DNA from: an uncultured Ruminococcus sp.
GTDB taxonomy: Bacteria > Bacillota > Clostridia > Oscillospirales > Ruminococcaceae
DNA: 12,479 nt
NCBI GenBank assembly: GCA_905199285.1
Contig: CAJKFZ010000063.1
Location: 1 to 12,479, forward strand
Reading direction: 5' to 3'
A model generated the notes under the pieces. It saw only the letters and a program-made list of their open reading frames with translations, ran no database searches and had not been told where the DNA came from. A program made the translations under genes and the position numbers. Shown one piece after another: positions 5,693 through 12,454 of the stretch (positions are counted from its first letter, which is position 1; each line of letters opens with the position of its first letter).

Positions 5693-6640
5693 TTAAAGGC
5701 TTGTCTCCCAGTTCCAGCTTCTTATCTCAAGCTCGTCAAGATTATACGGCGTTTTCTGGTATACGCAGTAATTCAGCCAGTTTGAAAACATAAGATTCGC
5801 TGTGCATTTCCATGAAAATAACGGCATTTTATCCGGATCGTCATCAGGGAAATAATTATATGGTATCTGGATATCGATTCCTTTCTCAACATCACGCCGG
5901 TATTCGTTAGCGATAGTATCTCTGTCGTATTCAGAATGTCCTGTAATAAAATACTGCCGTCCGTTTTTGTTTGCGACGATATGGATTCCGGAAATATCGG
6001 ACGAAGTTAAGATCTCGAGCTGAGGAATTTTCTCGATATCCTCCCGTCTTATCTCTGTATTTCTCGAATGCGGAACAAGAAAAATATCATCGAATCCTCT
6101 TAAAAGCTGGCAGTTGCTTACTTCTGCCCTATGCGGAAAAATTCCAAACATCTTCTTTTCAAGAGGATATTTAGGGATTCCGAAATGATAATATAGTCCT
6201 GCCTGAGCTGCCCAGCAGATATAAAGAGTTGAAAAAACGTGAGTTTTAGACCACTCCATAATCTTTGTTATCTCTTCCCAGTAGTCAACCTGTTCATATT
6301 CAAGCAGCTCAACAGGAGCGCCGGTTATTATCATTCCGTCATAGCGATTTCCTGCGATCTCATCAAATGTTTTGTAAAACGACTCAAGATGACGCTGAGA
6401 AGTATTCCTCGAAGTATGCGAAGCCATCTGCAAAAGGTCTATATCAACCTGTATCGGCGTGTTGCTGAGAAGCCTTAAAAGCTGACTTTCGGTTTCAATT
6501 TTTTTTGGCATGATATTGAGGATAACGACCTTCAGCGGACGAATATCCTGATGCTCTGCCCTGTCACGGGACATTACGAAGATATTTTCTTCTCCAAGCG
6601 TTTTGAATGCCGGAAGTTCAGATGGTATTCTTATGGGCAT
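5693..6640 (-). CDS. metA: Homoserine O-acyltransferase MetA, predicted acetyl-CoA specific
   Basis: MetA activates homoserine by O-acylation, the first committed step of methionine synthesis, in the cytoplasm. The 315-aa length matches the family. The catalytic triad is intact: C142 in YICWAAQAG, H235 and E237 in ITGHSEYD; K46 in MPKKIETE is the usual conserved lysine. Residue 111 is Glu (GAPVELLEYE). Published work on MetA links Glu at this position to acetyl-CoA use and Gly to succinyl-CoA, so homoserine O-acetyltransferase (often labelled MetAA) is predicted although databases usually name the family succinyltransferase. AAGGAG precedes the ATG by nine bases and the gap to the previous gene is 17 nt. 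No SAM riboswitch or T-box is visible before it, so it depends on the operon promoter or an unseen internal one. Confidence 0.93.
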   Translation of the reverse strand: MPIRIPSELPAFKTLGEENIFVMSRDRAEHQDIRPLKVVILNIMPKKIETESQLLRLLSNTPIQVDIDLLQMASHTSRNTSQRHLESFYKTFDEIAGNRYDGMIITGAPVELLEYEQVDYWEEITKIMEWSKTHVFSTLYICWAAQAGLYYHFGIPKYPLEKKMFGIFPHRAEVSNCQLLRGFDDIFLVPHSRNTEIRREDIEKIPQLEILTSSDISGIHIVANKNGRQYFITGHSEYDRDTIANEYRRDVEKGIDIQIPYNYFPDDDPDKMPLFSWKCTANLMFSNWLNYCVYQKTPYNLDELEIRSWNWETSL

Positions 6641-6657
6641 TTCAAATCGCTCCTTTC

Positions 6658-7035
6658 TTATTTATTGTGTTTGCAATTCTGACAGCCGTTCATAAATCTG
6701 TCGATATTTTCCGCAGTTTTACTGTTTTCTGATAGAAATTTCAGCGTGCGGAGACTGCCGTATTTTTTCTCGTCGGAAAGACGGAAGTCTATTACTTCTA
6801 TAGCTTTAATACAGCTTTTGTATATAACCGAGCGGACAAGTCCATCGCAGAGCATAAGATCTCCGCCGTCGTCATAATCATAAACGATAGTCTTGTCCGT
6901 TTCGTATGAATATGCGATAAAGCCGATCACCTCGTCCTTATCTACAGCTTCTGTTATGTGAAACAAATCCGATACTGCCGATCCGAAAAGTTCTTCATAG
7001 CCGTCTGCTGTAAATTTTTCCCGAATTTCGAGCAT
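6658..7035 (-). CDS. Conserved-looking 125-aa protein of unknown function
   Basis: I do not recognise the function. The 125-aa soluble protein has a middle section (EVIGFIAYSYETDKTIVYDY, then DDGGD and CDGLVRSVIYKS) whose strand-helix pattern is loosely reminiscent of half a GNAT acetyltransferase, but no acetyl-CoA loop (R/Q-x-x-G-x-G/A) can be seen. It ends in GCQNCKHNK, a C-x2-C pair (C118, C121) at the very C-terminus that could bind metal or form a disulfide. AAGGAG lies seven bases before the ATG, within the end of rluB (the rluB TGA is 1 nt away), so translation is probably coupled to rluB. It lies between rluB and metA. Confidence 0.7.
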   Translation of the reverse strand: MLEIREKFTADGYEELFGSAVSDLFHITEAVDKDEVIGFIAYSYETDKTIVYDYDDGGDLMLCDGLVRSVIYKSCIKAIEVIDFRLSDEKKYGSLRTLKFLSENSKTAENIDRFMNGCQNCKHNK

Positions 7036-7036
7036 A

Positions 7037-7768
7037 TCAGTTCTCCTTACCGATAGCGTTTCTGAGCGCTCTCAGTTCGTCTGCGGTAAGCTCACGATAG
7101 CTTCCCGGTTTAAGCATTCCCAGTTTCAGCGGGCCTATACTGATTCGGCGCAGGCGTGCTACTTCCAATCCGACAGCTTCGCACATTTTTCTTATCTGAC
7201 GGTTTCTGCCCTCTTTAATAGTGATAAGAATAACGACTCTTCCCGCTTCTTTATCCTTGACAACGACGCTTGCCGGAAGAGTTTTCTTTCCGTCAATAAC
7301 AACTCCCTCCGACAAAGCCACAAGCTGATCGTCATTTATGTCCGGACGAACCGTAACACGGTATGTTTTTGAAATATGACGGCTTGGATGCATGATGCTG
7401 TTTGCAAATTCGCCGTCATTGGTGAAGAGGAGAAGTCCCTCAGAATTGCGGTCGAGCCGTCCAACAGGATAAACTCTCTCCTCAACATCTTCAAGCAAAT
7501 CCATAACGCAGCGTCTGTCAAGCTCATCAGAAACAGTTGTAACATATCCCCTTGGCTTATTCATCATTATATAAATGAAATTCTTTTTTCTCGGTATCAT
7601 GATGCGTTCGCCGTCTATTGTGATAAGATCTTTATATCCGCACTTGTCGCCGAGCTTAACAGGATGACCGTTTATCTTTACTCTGCCCTGAGAGATCATC
7701 TGCTCTGCCTTTCTTCTTGAACATACGCCGCTGTCGGCAATCATTTTCTGAATTCTTATTTTTTCCAC
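7037..7768 (-). CDS. rluB: 23S rRNA pseudouridine synthase RluB
   Basis: This 243-aa enzyme isomerises a uridine of 23S rRNA (E. coli U2605 equivalent) to pseudouridine. The N-terminal S4 RNA-binding domain covers about residues 1-60 (RIQKMIADSGVCSRRKAEQ). The RsuA/RluB catalytic domain follows, with MMNKPRGYVTT and the motif GRLDRNSEGLLLFTNDG, in which D106 is the catalytic aspartate; EGRNRQIRKMCE, near 190, is also typical. Length matches Firmicute RluB. It follows dacF by 17 nt and precedes the 125-aa unknown by 1 nt. The same neighbourhood (scpA-scpB, carboxypeptidase, rluB) is found in Bacillus. RsuA or RluE are less likely because of the neighbourhood. Confidence 0.92.
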   Translation of the reverse strand: MEKIRIQKMIADSGVCSRRKAEQMISQGRVKINGHPVKLGDKCGYKDLITIDGERIMIPRKKNFIYIMMNKPRGYVTTVSDELDRRCVMDLLEDVEERVYPVGRLDRNSEGLLLFTNDGEFANSIMHPSRHISKTYRVTVRPDINDDQLVALSEGVVIDGKKTLPASVVVKDKEAGRVVILITIKEGRNRQIRKMCEAVGLEVARLRRISIGPLKLGMLKPGSYRELTADELRALRNAIGKEN

Positions 7769-7785
7769 TTTATCAACCTTTTCTA

Positions 7786-8949
7786 TCAGGAAAAATATTT
7801 CCCAAGTTTTGTAATAAATTTTTTAAACCAGTTTTTTTCATCTTTTTCATCGGAACCCTTGACCGGCTTAACGTCCGCTTCCTCAGCGGCATACAGAGGA
7901 ATCCTCCGTACTTCTCTGCCCTTGAAGCTTATTTTAAGCTCGGCAAGCTCTTCGCCCTTTTTAACGGGAGCATAAACAAAGGGTGAAGCGACTATCTGCA
8001 TTTCAAAATCCTCCTGCGATGCGCCAAGAGTGGTTATATTTATCGGCTCATCTCCGGCTGTAACGGTAATTTTGTCGTTTTCACCTCCGGCAAGTTCAAG
8101 CTCGAAAAGCTCCGGTATTTTCAATTCGAGATTATGTGCCGCTTCAAAACCGTAATCATACATTGCCGCATGATCGCTCCAGTCGTTCCGATCGTTAAGG
8201 GTAACGCAAATGAGATTAAGTCCGTCCCGTTCACACGAAGAAACAAGACATCTTCCTGCTTCGTCTGTGAAACCGGTTTTTACTCCGTAAACTCCGTCGT
8301 ACATATTCAGGAGCTTATTTGTATTTTTCAGCCAGCGTCTGTAAGGAGGATTGCCGAATTCAAGCTCTATGCTCGATTGAGAACAGATATCACGGAAAAC
8401 CTCGTTTTTCAAAGCTTCCCTTGCAAGCATAGCCATATCGCAGGCAGAAGAACCATGTCCCTCACCTTCAAGACCCGATGGAGTAACGAAAAAGGTTCTC
8501 GAAAGACCTAATTCTCTTGCTTTATCGTTCATAAGAACAGCAAAATTTTCTATACTTCCGGCAATTTTTACGGCAGCAGCATTTGCAGCGTCATTTCCTG
8601 ACGGAAGAAGCATTCCGCAGCAAAGAGCATATTTGGTAACGATATCGCCCTCCTGGAGTCCCATTGAAGAGCCTTCGACCTTTATTGCATCGCTGTCCAC
8701 GACAAATTCATCATATAAATTACCGCTTTCAAGACAAAGCAAAGTTGTCATAATTTTAGTGGTGCTTGCCATAGGAAGCTTCTGAGCGCTGTTGCATTCA
8801 AATATTATTTCTCCTGTATCAGCCGAAATCAGAACAGCTCCTTTAGCGGTAATTTCCGGTTTTTCCGCCGAATTCGCATAAAAATCTCCAAGCGGAAACG
8901 TTTTCAAAAGAATAAACGCTGCCGCCAATGAAACGCAAAGCTTTTTCAT
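7786..8949 (-). CDS. dacF: D-alanyl-D-alanine carboxypeptidase (DacF/PBP5 family)
   Basis: This low-molecular-weight penicillin-binding protein trims the terminal D-Ala from peptidoglycan pentapeptides outside the membrane. The 387-aa precursor has a signal peptide (MKKLCVSLAAAFILLK, to about residue 28). All three serine-peptidase motifs are present: STTK (S62, K65), SGN (S117, N119) and KTG (K224-G226). A PBP5-type C-terminal beta domain covers about 275-365, and the end GKYFSFKK-like basic region is replaced here by KNWFKKFITKLGKYFS, a probable amphipathic membrane anchor. GGAGG (8961-8957) precedes the ATG by seven bases, and a stable hairpin ends one base before it. Its place after gerW/ytfJ suggests a sporulation-linked DacF or DacB role, but a vegetative role cannot be excluded. 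Confidence 0.92.
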   Translation of the reverse strand: MKKLCVSLAAAFILLKTFPLGDFYANSAEKPEITAKGAVLISADTGEIIFECNSAQKLPMASTTKIMTTLLCLESGNLYDEFVVDSDAIKVEGSSMGLQEGDIVTKYALCCGMLLPSGNDAANAAAVKIAGSIENFAVLMNDKARELGLSRTFFVTPSGLEGEGHGSSACDMAMLAREALKNEVFRDICSQSSIELEFGNPPYRRWLKNTNKLLNMYDGVYGVKTGFTDEAGRCLVSSCERDGLNLICVTLNDRNDWSDHAAMYDYGFEAAHNLELKIPELFELELAGGENDKITVTAGDEPINITTLGASQEDFEMQIVASPFVYAPVKKGEELAELKISFKGREVRRIPLYAAEEADVKPVKGSDEKDEKNWFKKFITKLGKYFS

Positions 8950-8961
8950 CCTTAAACCTCC

Positions 8962-8996
8962 GTAACAATGGTGCAGACCTGCACCCGATTTGTTAC
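8962..8996 (-). promoter_or_regulatory. Hairpin abutting the dacF ribosome binding site
   Basis: In the minus-strand RNA, GUAACAA (8996-8990) pairs with UUGUUAC (8968-8962), and inside it GGUGCA pairs with UGCACC around a GGUC loop (8985-8970), with a 4-nt versus 1-nt internal loop. No U-run follows, so it is not a terminator. The stem ends at the base next to the GGAGG of dacF (8957-8961). Confidence 0.55.
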
Positions 8997-9031
8997 AGAA
9001 TATGCGGATTTATGCTGTTTTATGATTATTT

Positions 9032-9046
9032 GAGGAATTATTCCTC
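9032..9046 (-). promoter_or_regulatory. Small hairpin whose loop is the ytfJ stop codon
   Basis: GAGGAA and TTCCTC (9032-9037 and 9041-9046) form a 6-bp stem with a 3-nt loop, and the loop is the TAA stop codon of the ytfJ-like gene. No T tract follows on either strand. It may mark an RNA 3' end or processing site before the 88-nt gap to dacF, or be chance. Confidence 0.3.
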
Positions 9047-9439
9047 CGAGGATTCTTCGTCGGCTTTTTTCTTGCCGATAAATCCAGATACTTTGTCTAT
9101 AATTCCAGGCACTTTTTCAATGGCAGTGCTTATCGGATCGCTTGAAACGGTCATGGGAACCATTTTTGCTGTTCCGTCAGGAGAAACAACGAGAAAACCC
9201 TCCGGCTTTATAGAAACTCCAGCGCCTGCGCCTCCGCCGAAAAGGTTCTTATCATATTTAGACGGAAGATCAGAACCGCCGGAAGCAAATCCGTAAGAAA
9301 CCTTTGAAATAGGGATTATCGTCGTACCGTCGTCAAGCTTGATAGGCTCGCCGATAATGGCGTTTACATCCGCCATTTCCTTTACCTTTTCCATTGATAT
9401 TCCTAAAAGTTCGCTGACTGATGTTTTACCTGTATTCAT
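9038..9439 (-). CDS. ytfJ: Sporulation protein YtfJ/GerW
   Basis: The 133-aa protein belongs to the Spore_YtfJ/GerW family, needed in B. subtilis for spore germination by some receptors; the biochemical role is unsettled. Typical features are visible: an N-terminal amphipathic stretch (VSELLGISMEKVKEMADVNAIIG), then GEPIKLDDGTTIIPISKVSYGF, a glycine-rich block (FASGGSD, then FGGGAGAG) and a hydrophobic SIKPEGFLVV strand. The C-terminus is a charged tail (KKKADEESSEE). Length is normal. GAGG lies seven bases before the ATG. It follows the DUF2953 gene by 21 nt, the same ytfI-ytfJ order as in B. subtilis, which supports both assignments. A hairpin covers its stop codon. Confidence 0.92.
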   Translation of the reverse strand: MNTGKTSVSELLGISMEKVKEMADVNAIIGEPIKLDDGTTIIPISKVSYGFASGGSDLPSKYDKNLFGGGAGAGVSIKPEGFLVVSPDGTAKMVPMTVSSDPISTAIEKVPGIIDKVSGFIGKKKADEESSEE

Positions 9440-9460
9440 ATTATAAACCTCGCTTCTGTA

Positions 9461-10357
9461 TTATTTCTGCTTTTCAGCAGATTTTTTTCGTTTAATTTTA
9501 TTTGGAAGAAATACTCTGAAAATATATGTTATCAGGAACCATATACCTGCTATAACAAACGTGCCAAGTCTTAAACTAAGCCTGAACGAGACATCCCAGC
9601 GGCTCTTGCTCAAGCCGAATCCGGACTGTATATCAACGGTTTTCAGCCTTACTGTGAAAAGACGGCTCATCTGTGCAAGGATCCTGTAAAAAGCAGCGCT
9701 TATTCTTCCGTAATTCAAAGCACATTTATATGCATCCTCGTTTGCAATCACGAAATCAATATAAAAATCGCTAAATTTAAATCCCTTGAAAATCTTGTGA
9801 ACAGGTCTTTTAGCGCTGTTCCATACATCAAAGAGCATATTAAATTTCTTTTCAAGCGAATCTTTTTCTTCGCTGTCGGAATACGATTTTTTTGTTTTTT
9901 TCCTTTTTGAAGTTTTTTCCGATCTCTCTTTTATTTCCGGAACAGAATTATCCGTTTCCTTCTCTTCAGACAAAGAGGTCTGCGATTCTGCATCATCCGT
10001 TTCATCTTCAAATTCTGACTCCATTCCATCGGAATCATCGGGTATTGCAGGAGTTTCCGCAGGTTCAGAAAATTCGCATATCTCAGTTTCTTCCGTATTT
10101 TTTTCAATTAGAACTGATTCCGGTTTCGGAACTCTCTTTTTTGGCGACTTCACTTTTTTTCGTGATTTTTTTCTTTTTAGCCAATTAAACACTCCGCCGC
10201 CGTCGGAATCCATAATATTTATCATCCAGAGATTGACCCTGTATTTCAGTTTGCCGTCAATATAACTCAGCTCTCCACCCATCGGAATAATGAAAATCAG
10301 GAGAATTATTCCCAAAACGACGAGGAGAATAATTAATAATATTTTTAAAACAATCAT
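9461..10357 (-). CDS. ytfI: DUF2953 (YtfI-like) membrane protein
   Basis: Function is unknown; the family member YtfI lies directly before ytfJ in B. subtilis and this order is kept here. The 298-aa protein opens with a hydrophobic helix (about 3-24), then a short beta-like region (GGELSYIDGKLKYRVNLW). A long, highly charged low-complexity linker (about 55-165, runs of K/R then E/D/S) follows. The DUF2953 C-terminal region contains FYIDFVIANEDAYKCALNYG and FGLSKSRWDVSFRLSLRLG, then another hydrophobic helix (about 262-280) and a basic tail. The ATG at 10357 is preferred over an in-frame TTG at 10384, because AAGGAG (10372-10367) lies nine bases before it. The stop-to-start distance from scpB is short, so it is in the same operon. 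The charged linker is unusually long. Confidence 0.8.
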   Translation of the reverse strand: MIVLKILLIILLVVLGIILLIFIIPMGGELSYIDGKLKYRVNLWMINIMDSDGGGVFNWLKRKKSRKKVKSPKKRVPKPESVLIEKNTEETEICEFSEPAETPAIPDDSDGMESEFEDETDDAESQTSLSEEKETDNSVPEIKERSEKTSKRKKTKKSYSDSEEKDSLEKKFNMLFDVWNSAKRPVHKIFKGFKFSDFYIDFVIANEDAYKCALNYGRISAAFYRILAQMSRLFTVRLKTVDIQSGFGLSKSRWDVSFRLSLRLGTFVIAGIWFLITYIFRVFLPNKIKRKKSAEKQK

Positions 10358-10366
10358 TTCCCGCCG

Positions 10367-10372
10367 CTCCTT
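10367..10372 (-). promoter_or_regulatory. Ribosome binding site that fixes the ytfI-like start
   Basis: On the minus strand AAGGAG lies nine bases before ATG at 10357. It lies inside the extended open frame that begins at TTG 10384, so the shorter protein is preferred. Confidence 0.7.
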
Positions 10373-10385
10373 TCCAAATGGCAAT

Positions 10386-10943
10386 TCAAATCATTTCATC
10401 TATTGCAAGCTGTTTTTCTTCGGAAATATCGCTGTTCGCTGTAAGAGGCGGTAGTTCTGAAACGGAGCCTAAACCAAAGCTTCTCAGAAAAACTGCCGTT
10501 GTACGATAAACAAGCGGCTTTCCGGGAATATCAAGCCGTCCGGCTTCTTCAATAAGACCTTTTTCAATAAGATTATTTATTACCGACGAGCTGTCTATTC
10601 CTCTGACATTTTCAACAAAGCCCTTTGAAACGGGCTGATTATAGGCAATTATCGTAAGCGTTTCCATAGCCGCATTTGAAAGCGGAGCGGAACGTTTGGT
10701 TTCAAGAGCAGCTCGTATCTGCGGAGCAAATTCGCTTCGTGTACACATCTGATAGCTGCTGTCGAATTTTTTTATACAGATGCCGCTTCCGCAGTCGTCA
10801 TAACGTTCGTTTAGAAGCTTTATCATTGCGGACAGAGAACCTACTTCAATTCCGCAGGCTTCTGAGATACGATATATCTCAATCGGTTCACCGCTTGCAA
10901 AAAGAACCGCCTCTATTGCTCCGAGTTTCTCTTTGATGTCCAA
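10386..10943 (-). CDS. scpB: Segregation and condensation protein B
   Basis: ScpB is the dimeric winged-helix partner (kite subunit) of the SMC-ScpA condensin complex, which organises and separates newly replicated chromosomes. The 185-aa protein shows the usual two winged-helix domains: the first opens with AIEAVLFASGEPIEIYRISEACG (about 8-35), the second covers LSNAAMETLTIIAYNQPVSK to about 155, including RGIDSSSVINNLIEKGLIEEAGR. Length is normal. The start is a TTG at 10943; the frame is closed just upstream and the next ATG is 39 codons later. GGAG lies ten bases before the TTG, inside scpA. The 31-bp overlap with the scpA end implies translational coupling, as expected for equimolar partners. 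Confidence 0.94.
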   Translation of the reverse strand: MDIKEKLGAIEAVLFASGEPIEIYRISEACGIEVGSLSAMIKLLNERYDDCGSGICIKKFDSSYQMCTRSEFAPQIRAALETKRSAPLSNAAMETLTIIAYNQPVSKGFVENVRGIDSSSVINNLIEKGLIEEAGRLDIPGKPLVYRTTAVFLRSFGLGSVSELPPLTANSDISEEKQLAIDEMI

Positions 10944-11668
10944 ATTTTCTTCACTCCGTTCTTTCTTCCTTTAAAAAAGACGATCATGTTGTCATCACTG
11001 ATAGATATACGTCCCGATTTGGTAAGCTCAAGAACAGCAAGAAAAGTTGCAACTCTTGCCGAACGTTCGGTAACGCCTTCGTAAAGCTTGTCCATATAAA
11101 CCTCTCCTGTTGAATAAAGTTCCCTTAAAATATGAACCACTTTCGACATAACGGATACTATCCTTCTTTTAACAACAGAATTAATTTTATTTTCAACCTT
11201 TTGCTTTGTCATTTCAGTTTTGACATTTTTAAAAGAAATCGCTCTGTAAGCCTCGGCAAGCCTTTCAGGTTCATGGACAAGAGTATATGTCATATCAGCC
11301 TTTATCTTCATTGGTTTTCTGACGAAAATATTTCCGCCAACGTAAGATTCAGCAAGTTTTGCCGCAGCAATTTTGCAGAGGGAATACTCAATAAGCGTTC
11401 CCTCTAGCTCTTTTTTCATCTGTTCGGCAACCTCAGGCTGGGGAAGAAGCGACGCTGTTTTGATATATATAAGCCTTGCCGCCATTTCAAGAAACTCTCC
11501 GGCAAGCTCTAAATTCTGTTCATGCGCTTCATTGATATACAACAGATACTGTTCAAGAAGCTTTGATATTTCAATATCACAGATATCCAGTTTATGCTTT
11601 GAAATAAGGTTAAGGAGCAGATCAAGAGGTCCTTCAAAAACCTCCAGCTTGAATGAAATGGTCTCCAT
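10913..11668 (-). CDS. scpA: Segregation and condensation protein A (kleisin)
   Basis: ScpA is the kleisin that closes the SMC ring and recruits ScpB. The 251-aa protein has the signature N-terminus FEGPLDLLLNLISKHKLDICDI and AGEFLEMAARLIYIKTASLLP, a central charged region, and a C-terminal winged helix (about 170-240, including VATFLAVLELTKSGRI). Length is normal. The start ATG is preceded by AGAGGCGG; the site-2 protease gene ends 10 nt upstream, so both are in one operon. It overlaps scpB by 31 bp. Confidence 0.95.
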   Translation of the reverse strand: METISFKLEVFEGPLDLLLNLISKHKLDICDIEISKLLEQYLLYINEAHEQNLELAGEFLEMAARLIYIKTASLLPQPEVAEQMKKELEGTLIEYSLCKIAAAKLAESYVGGNIFVRKPMKIKADMTYTLVHEPERLAEAYRAISFKNVKTEMTKQKVENKINSVVKRRIVSVMSKVVHILRELYSTGEVYMDKLYEGVTERSARVATFLAVLELTKSGRISISDDNMIVFFKGRKNGVKKIWTSKRNSEQ

Positions 11669-11678
11669 TATCCGCCTC

Positions 11679-12359
11679 TTACTTAGTATAAACCGGAATC
11701 CATGAAACCGATTTCCAGATAAGATCGCTTATAAAGCTTCTTGCATAGTAAAGAGGATTATACTGTGCAGGGATATAGCTTAATCCAACGATAACAATAA
11801 GAAAACCGACCTGTATCTCTCTCTGATGCATATAAAACCAACGGTCGAATCTCTCGCTTGTGAAATAACGGAGAACGTTGAATCCGTCAAGCGGCGGAAG
11901 CGGAATAAGGTTGAATATCGCAAGTCCGACATTGACTTCGACCAGATAGATCATAAGCAACAAAACACAGAACATAGGAGTTATCTCATAGGTGTGAACA
12001 GCATTATATCCTGCCTCTGTCGCCCTTATTACGCTATATATAATGGCTGCTACAAATGCTGCAAGCAGATTGGAAACAGGTCCTGCAAGAGCTGTAAGAG
12101 AAATTCCTGCACGGTACTTTTTCATTCTCACAGGATTTATCGGAACAGGCTTTGCCCAGCCGAATCCCGTTAAAACTATCAGAAGCGAACCGATAGGATC
12201 GAGATGCGCAAACGGATTAACTGTCAATCTTCCCTGTCTTGCGGCAGTATCGTCTCCGAAACGATATGCTACAAAAGCGTGAGCCGCCTCGTGAAGGGGA
12301 AGAACGAGAAGAAGCGTTACAATTCGTGAAAAATATTTAAGAAAAAATTCAATATCCAT
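11679..12359 (-). CDS. Site-2 protease family (M50) membrane metalloprotease
   Basis: This 226-aa polytopic protein should cleave substrates inside the membrane using zinc. The metal motif HEAAH (H23, E24, H27) lies in the first helix, with NPFAHLDPIGSL after it and NLIPLPPLDG (D158, the third zinc ligand) near residue 150-159; about five to six membrane helices can be drawn. This short type without PDZ domain is the YwhC-like group commonly found just before scpA in Clostridia; the substrate is unknown. The start at ATG 12359 is preferred over ATG 12389: AAAGGGA lies four bases before the former, while the latter has no ribosome binding site and would lie only about 9 nt after the predicted transcription start. 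It is the first gene of the operon, behind the promoter at 12405-12433. Confidence 0.9.
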   Translation of the reverse strand: MDIEFFLKYFSRIVTLLLVLPLHEAAHAFVAYRFGDDTAARQGRLTVNPFAHLDPIGSLLIVLTGFGWAKPVPINPVRMKKYRAGISLTALAGPVSNLLAAFVAAIIYSVIRATEAGYNAVHTYEITPMFCVLLLMIYLVEVNVGLAIFNLIPLPPLDGFNVLRYFTSERFDRWFYMHQREIQVGFLIVIVGLSYIPAQYNPLYYARSFISDLIWKSVSWIPVYTK

Positions 12360-12363
12360 AATA

Positions 12364-12370
12364 TCCCTTT
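12364..12370 (-). promoter_or_regulatory. Ribosome binding site that fixes the site-2 protease start
   Basis: On the minus strand AAAGGGA lies four bases before ATG at 12359. Nothing comparable precedes the alternative ATG at 12389. Confidence 0.55.
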
Positions 12371-12404
12371 CATTTCTTATCTTATTCATAGTTACATGAA
12401 TATT

Positions 12405-12433
12405 ATTATACTACATTTTCTCAGATATTTCAA
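12405..12433 (-). promoter_or_regulatory. Sigma-A promoter of the ten-gene operon
   Basis: On the minus strand TTGAAA (12433-12428), a 17-bp spacer and TATAAT (12410-12405) make a near-consensus vegetative promoter; transcription should start near 12398, giving a leader of about 40 nt to the ATG at 12359. The sequence further upstream is very A-T rich, compatible with an UP element. Confidence 0.75.
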
Positions 12434-12440
12434 GTAATAT

Positions 12441-12454
12441 GTGAAAATTTTCAC
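12441..12454. repeat. 14-bp perfect palindrome upstream of the operon promoter
   Basis: GTGAAAATTTTCAC is a perfect inverted repeat centred about 17 bp upstream of the -35 box of the operon promoter. It could be an operator or simply part of an A-T rich upstream element. Confidence 0.5.

Noticed and set aside
8970..9015. Sigma-F-type promoter before dacF
   Set aside because: On the minus strand GCATA is followed 15 nt later by GGTGCAGGT, but two informative positions of the -10 element fail and the -10 falls within the hairpin; not convincing.
12360..12389. ATG at 12389 as the site-2 protease start
   Set aside because: No ribosome binding site and only about 9 nt from the predicted transcription start; ATG at 12359 fits both signals.
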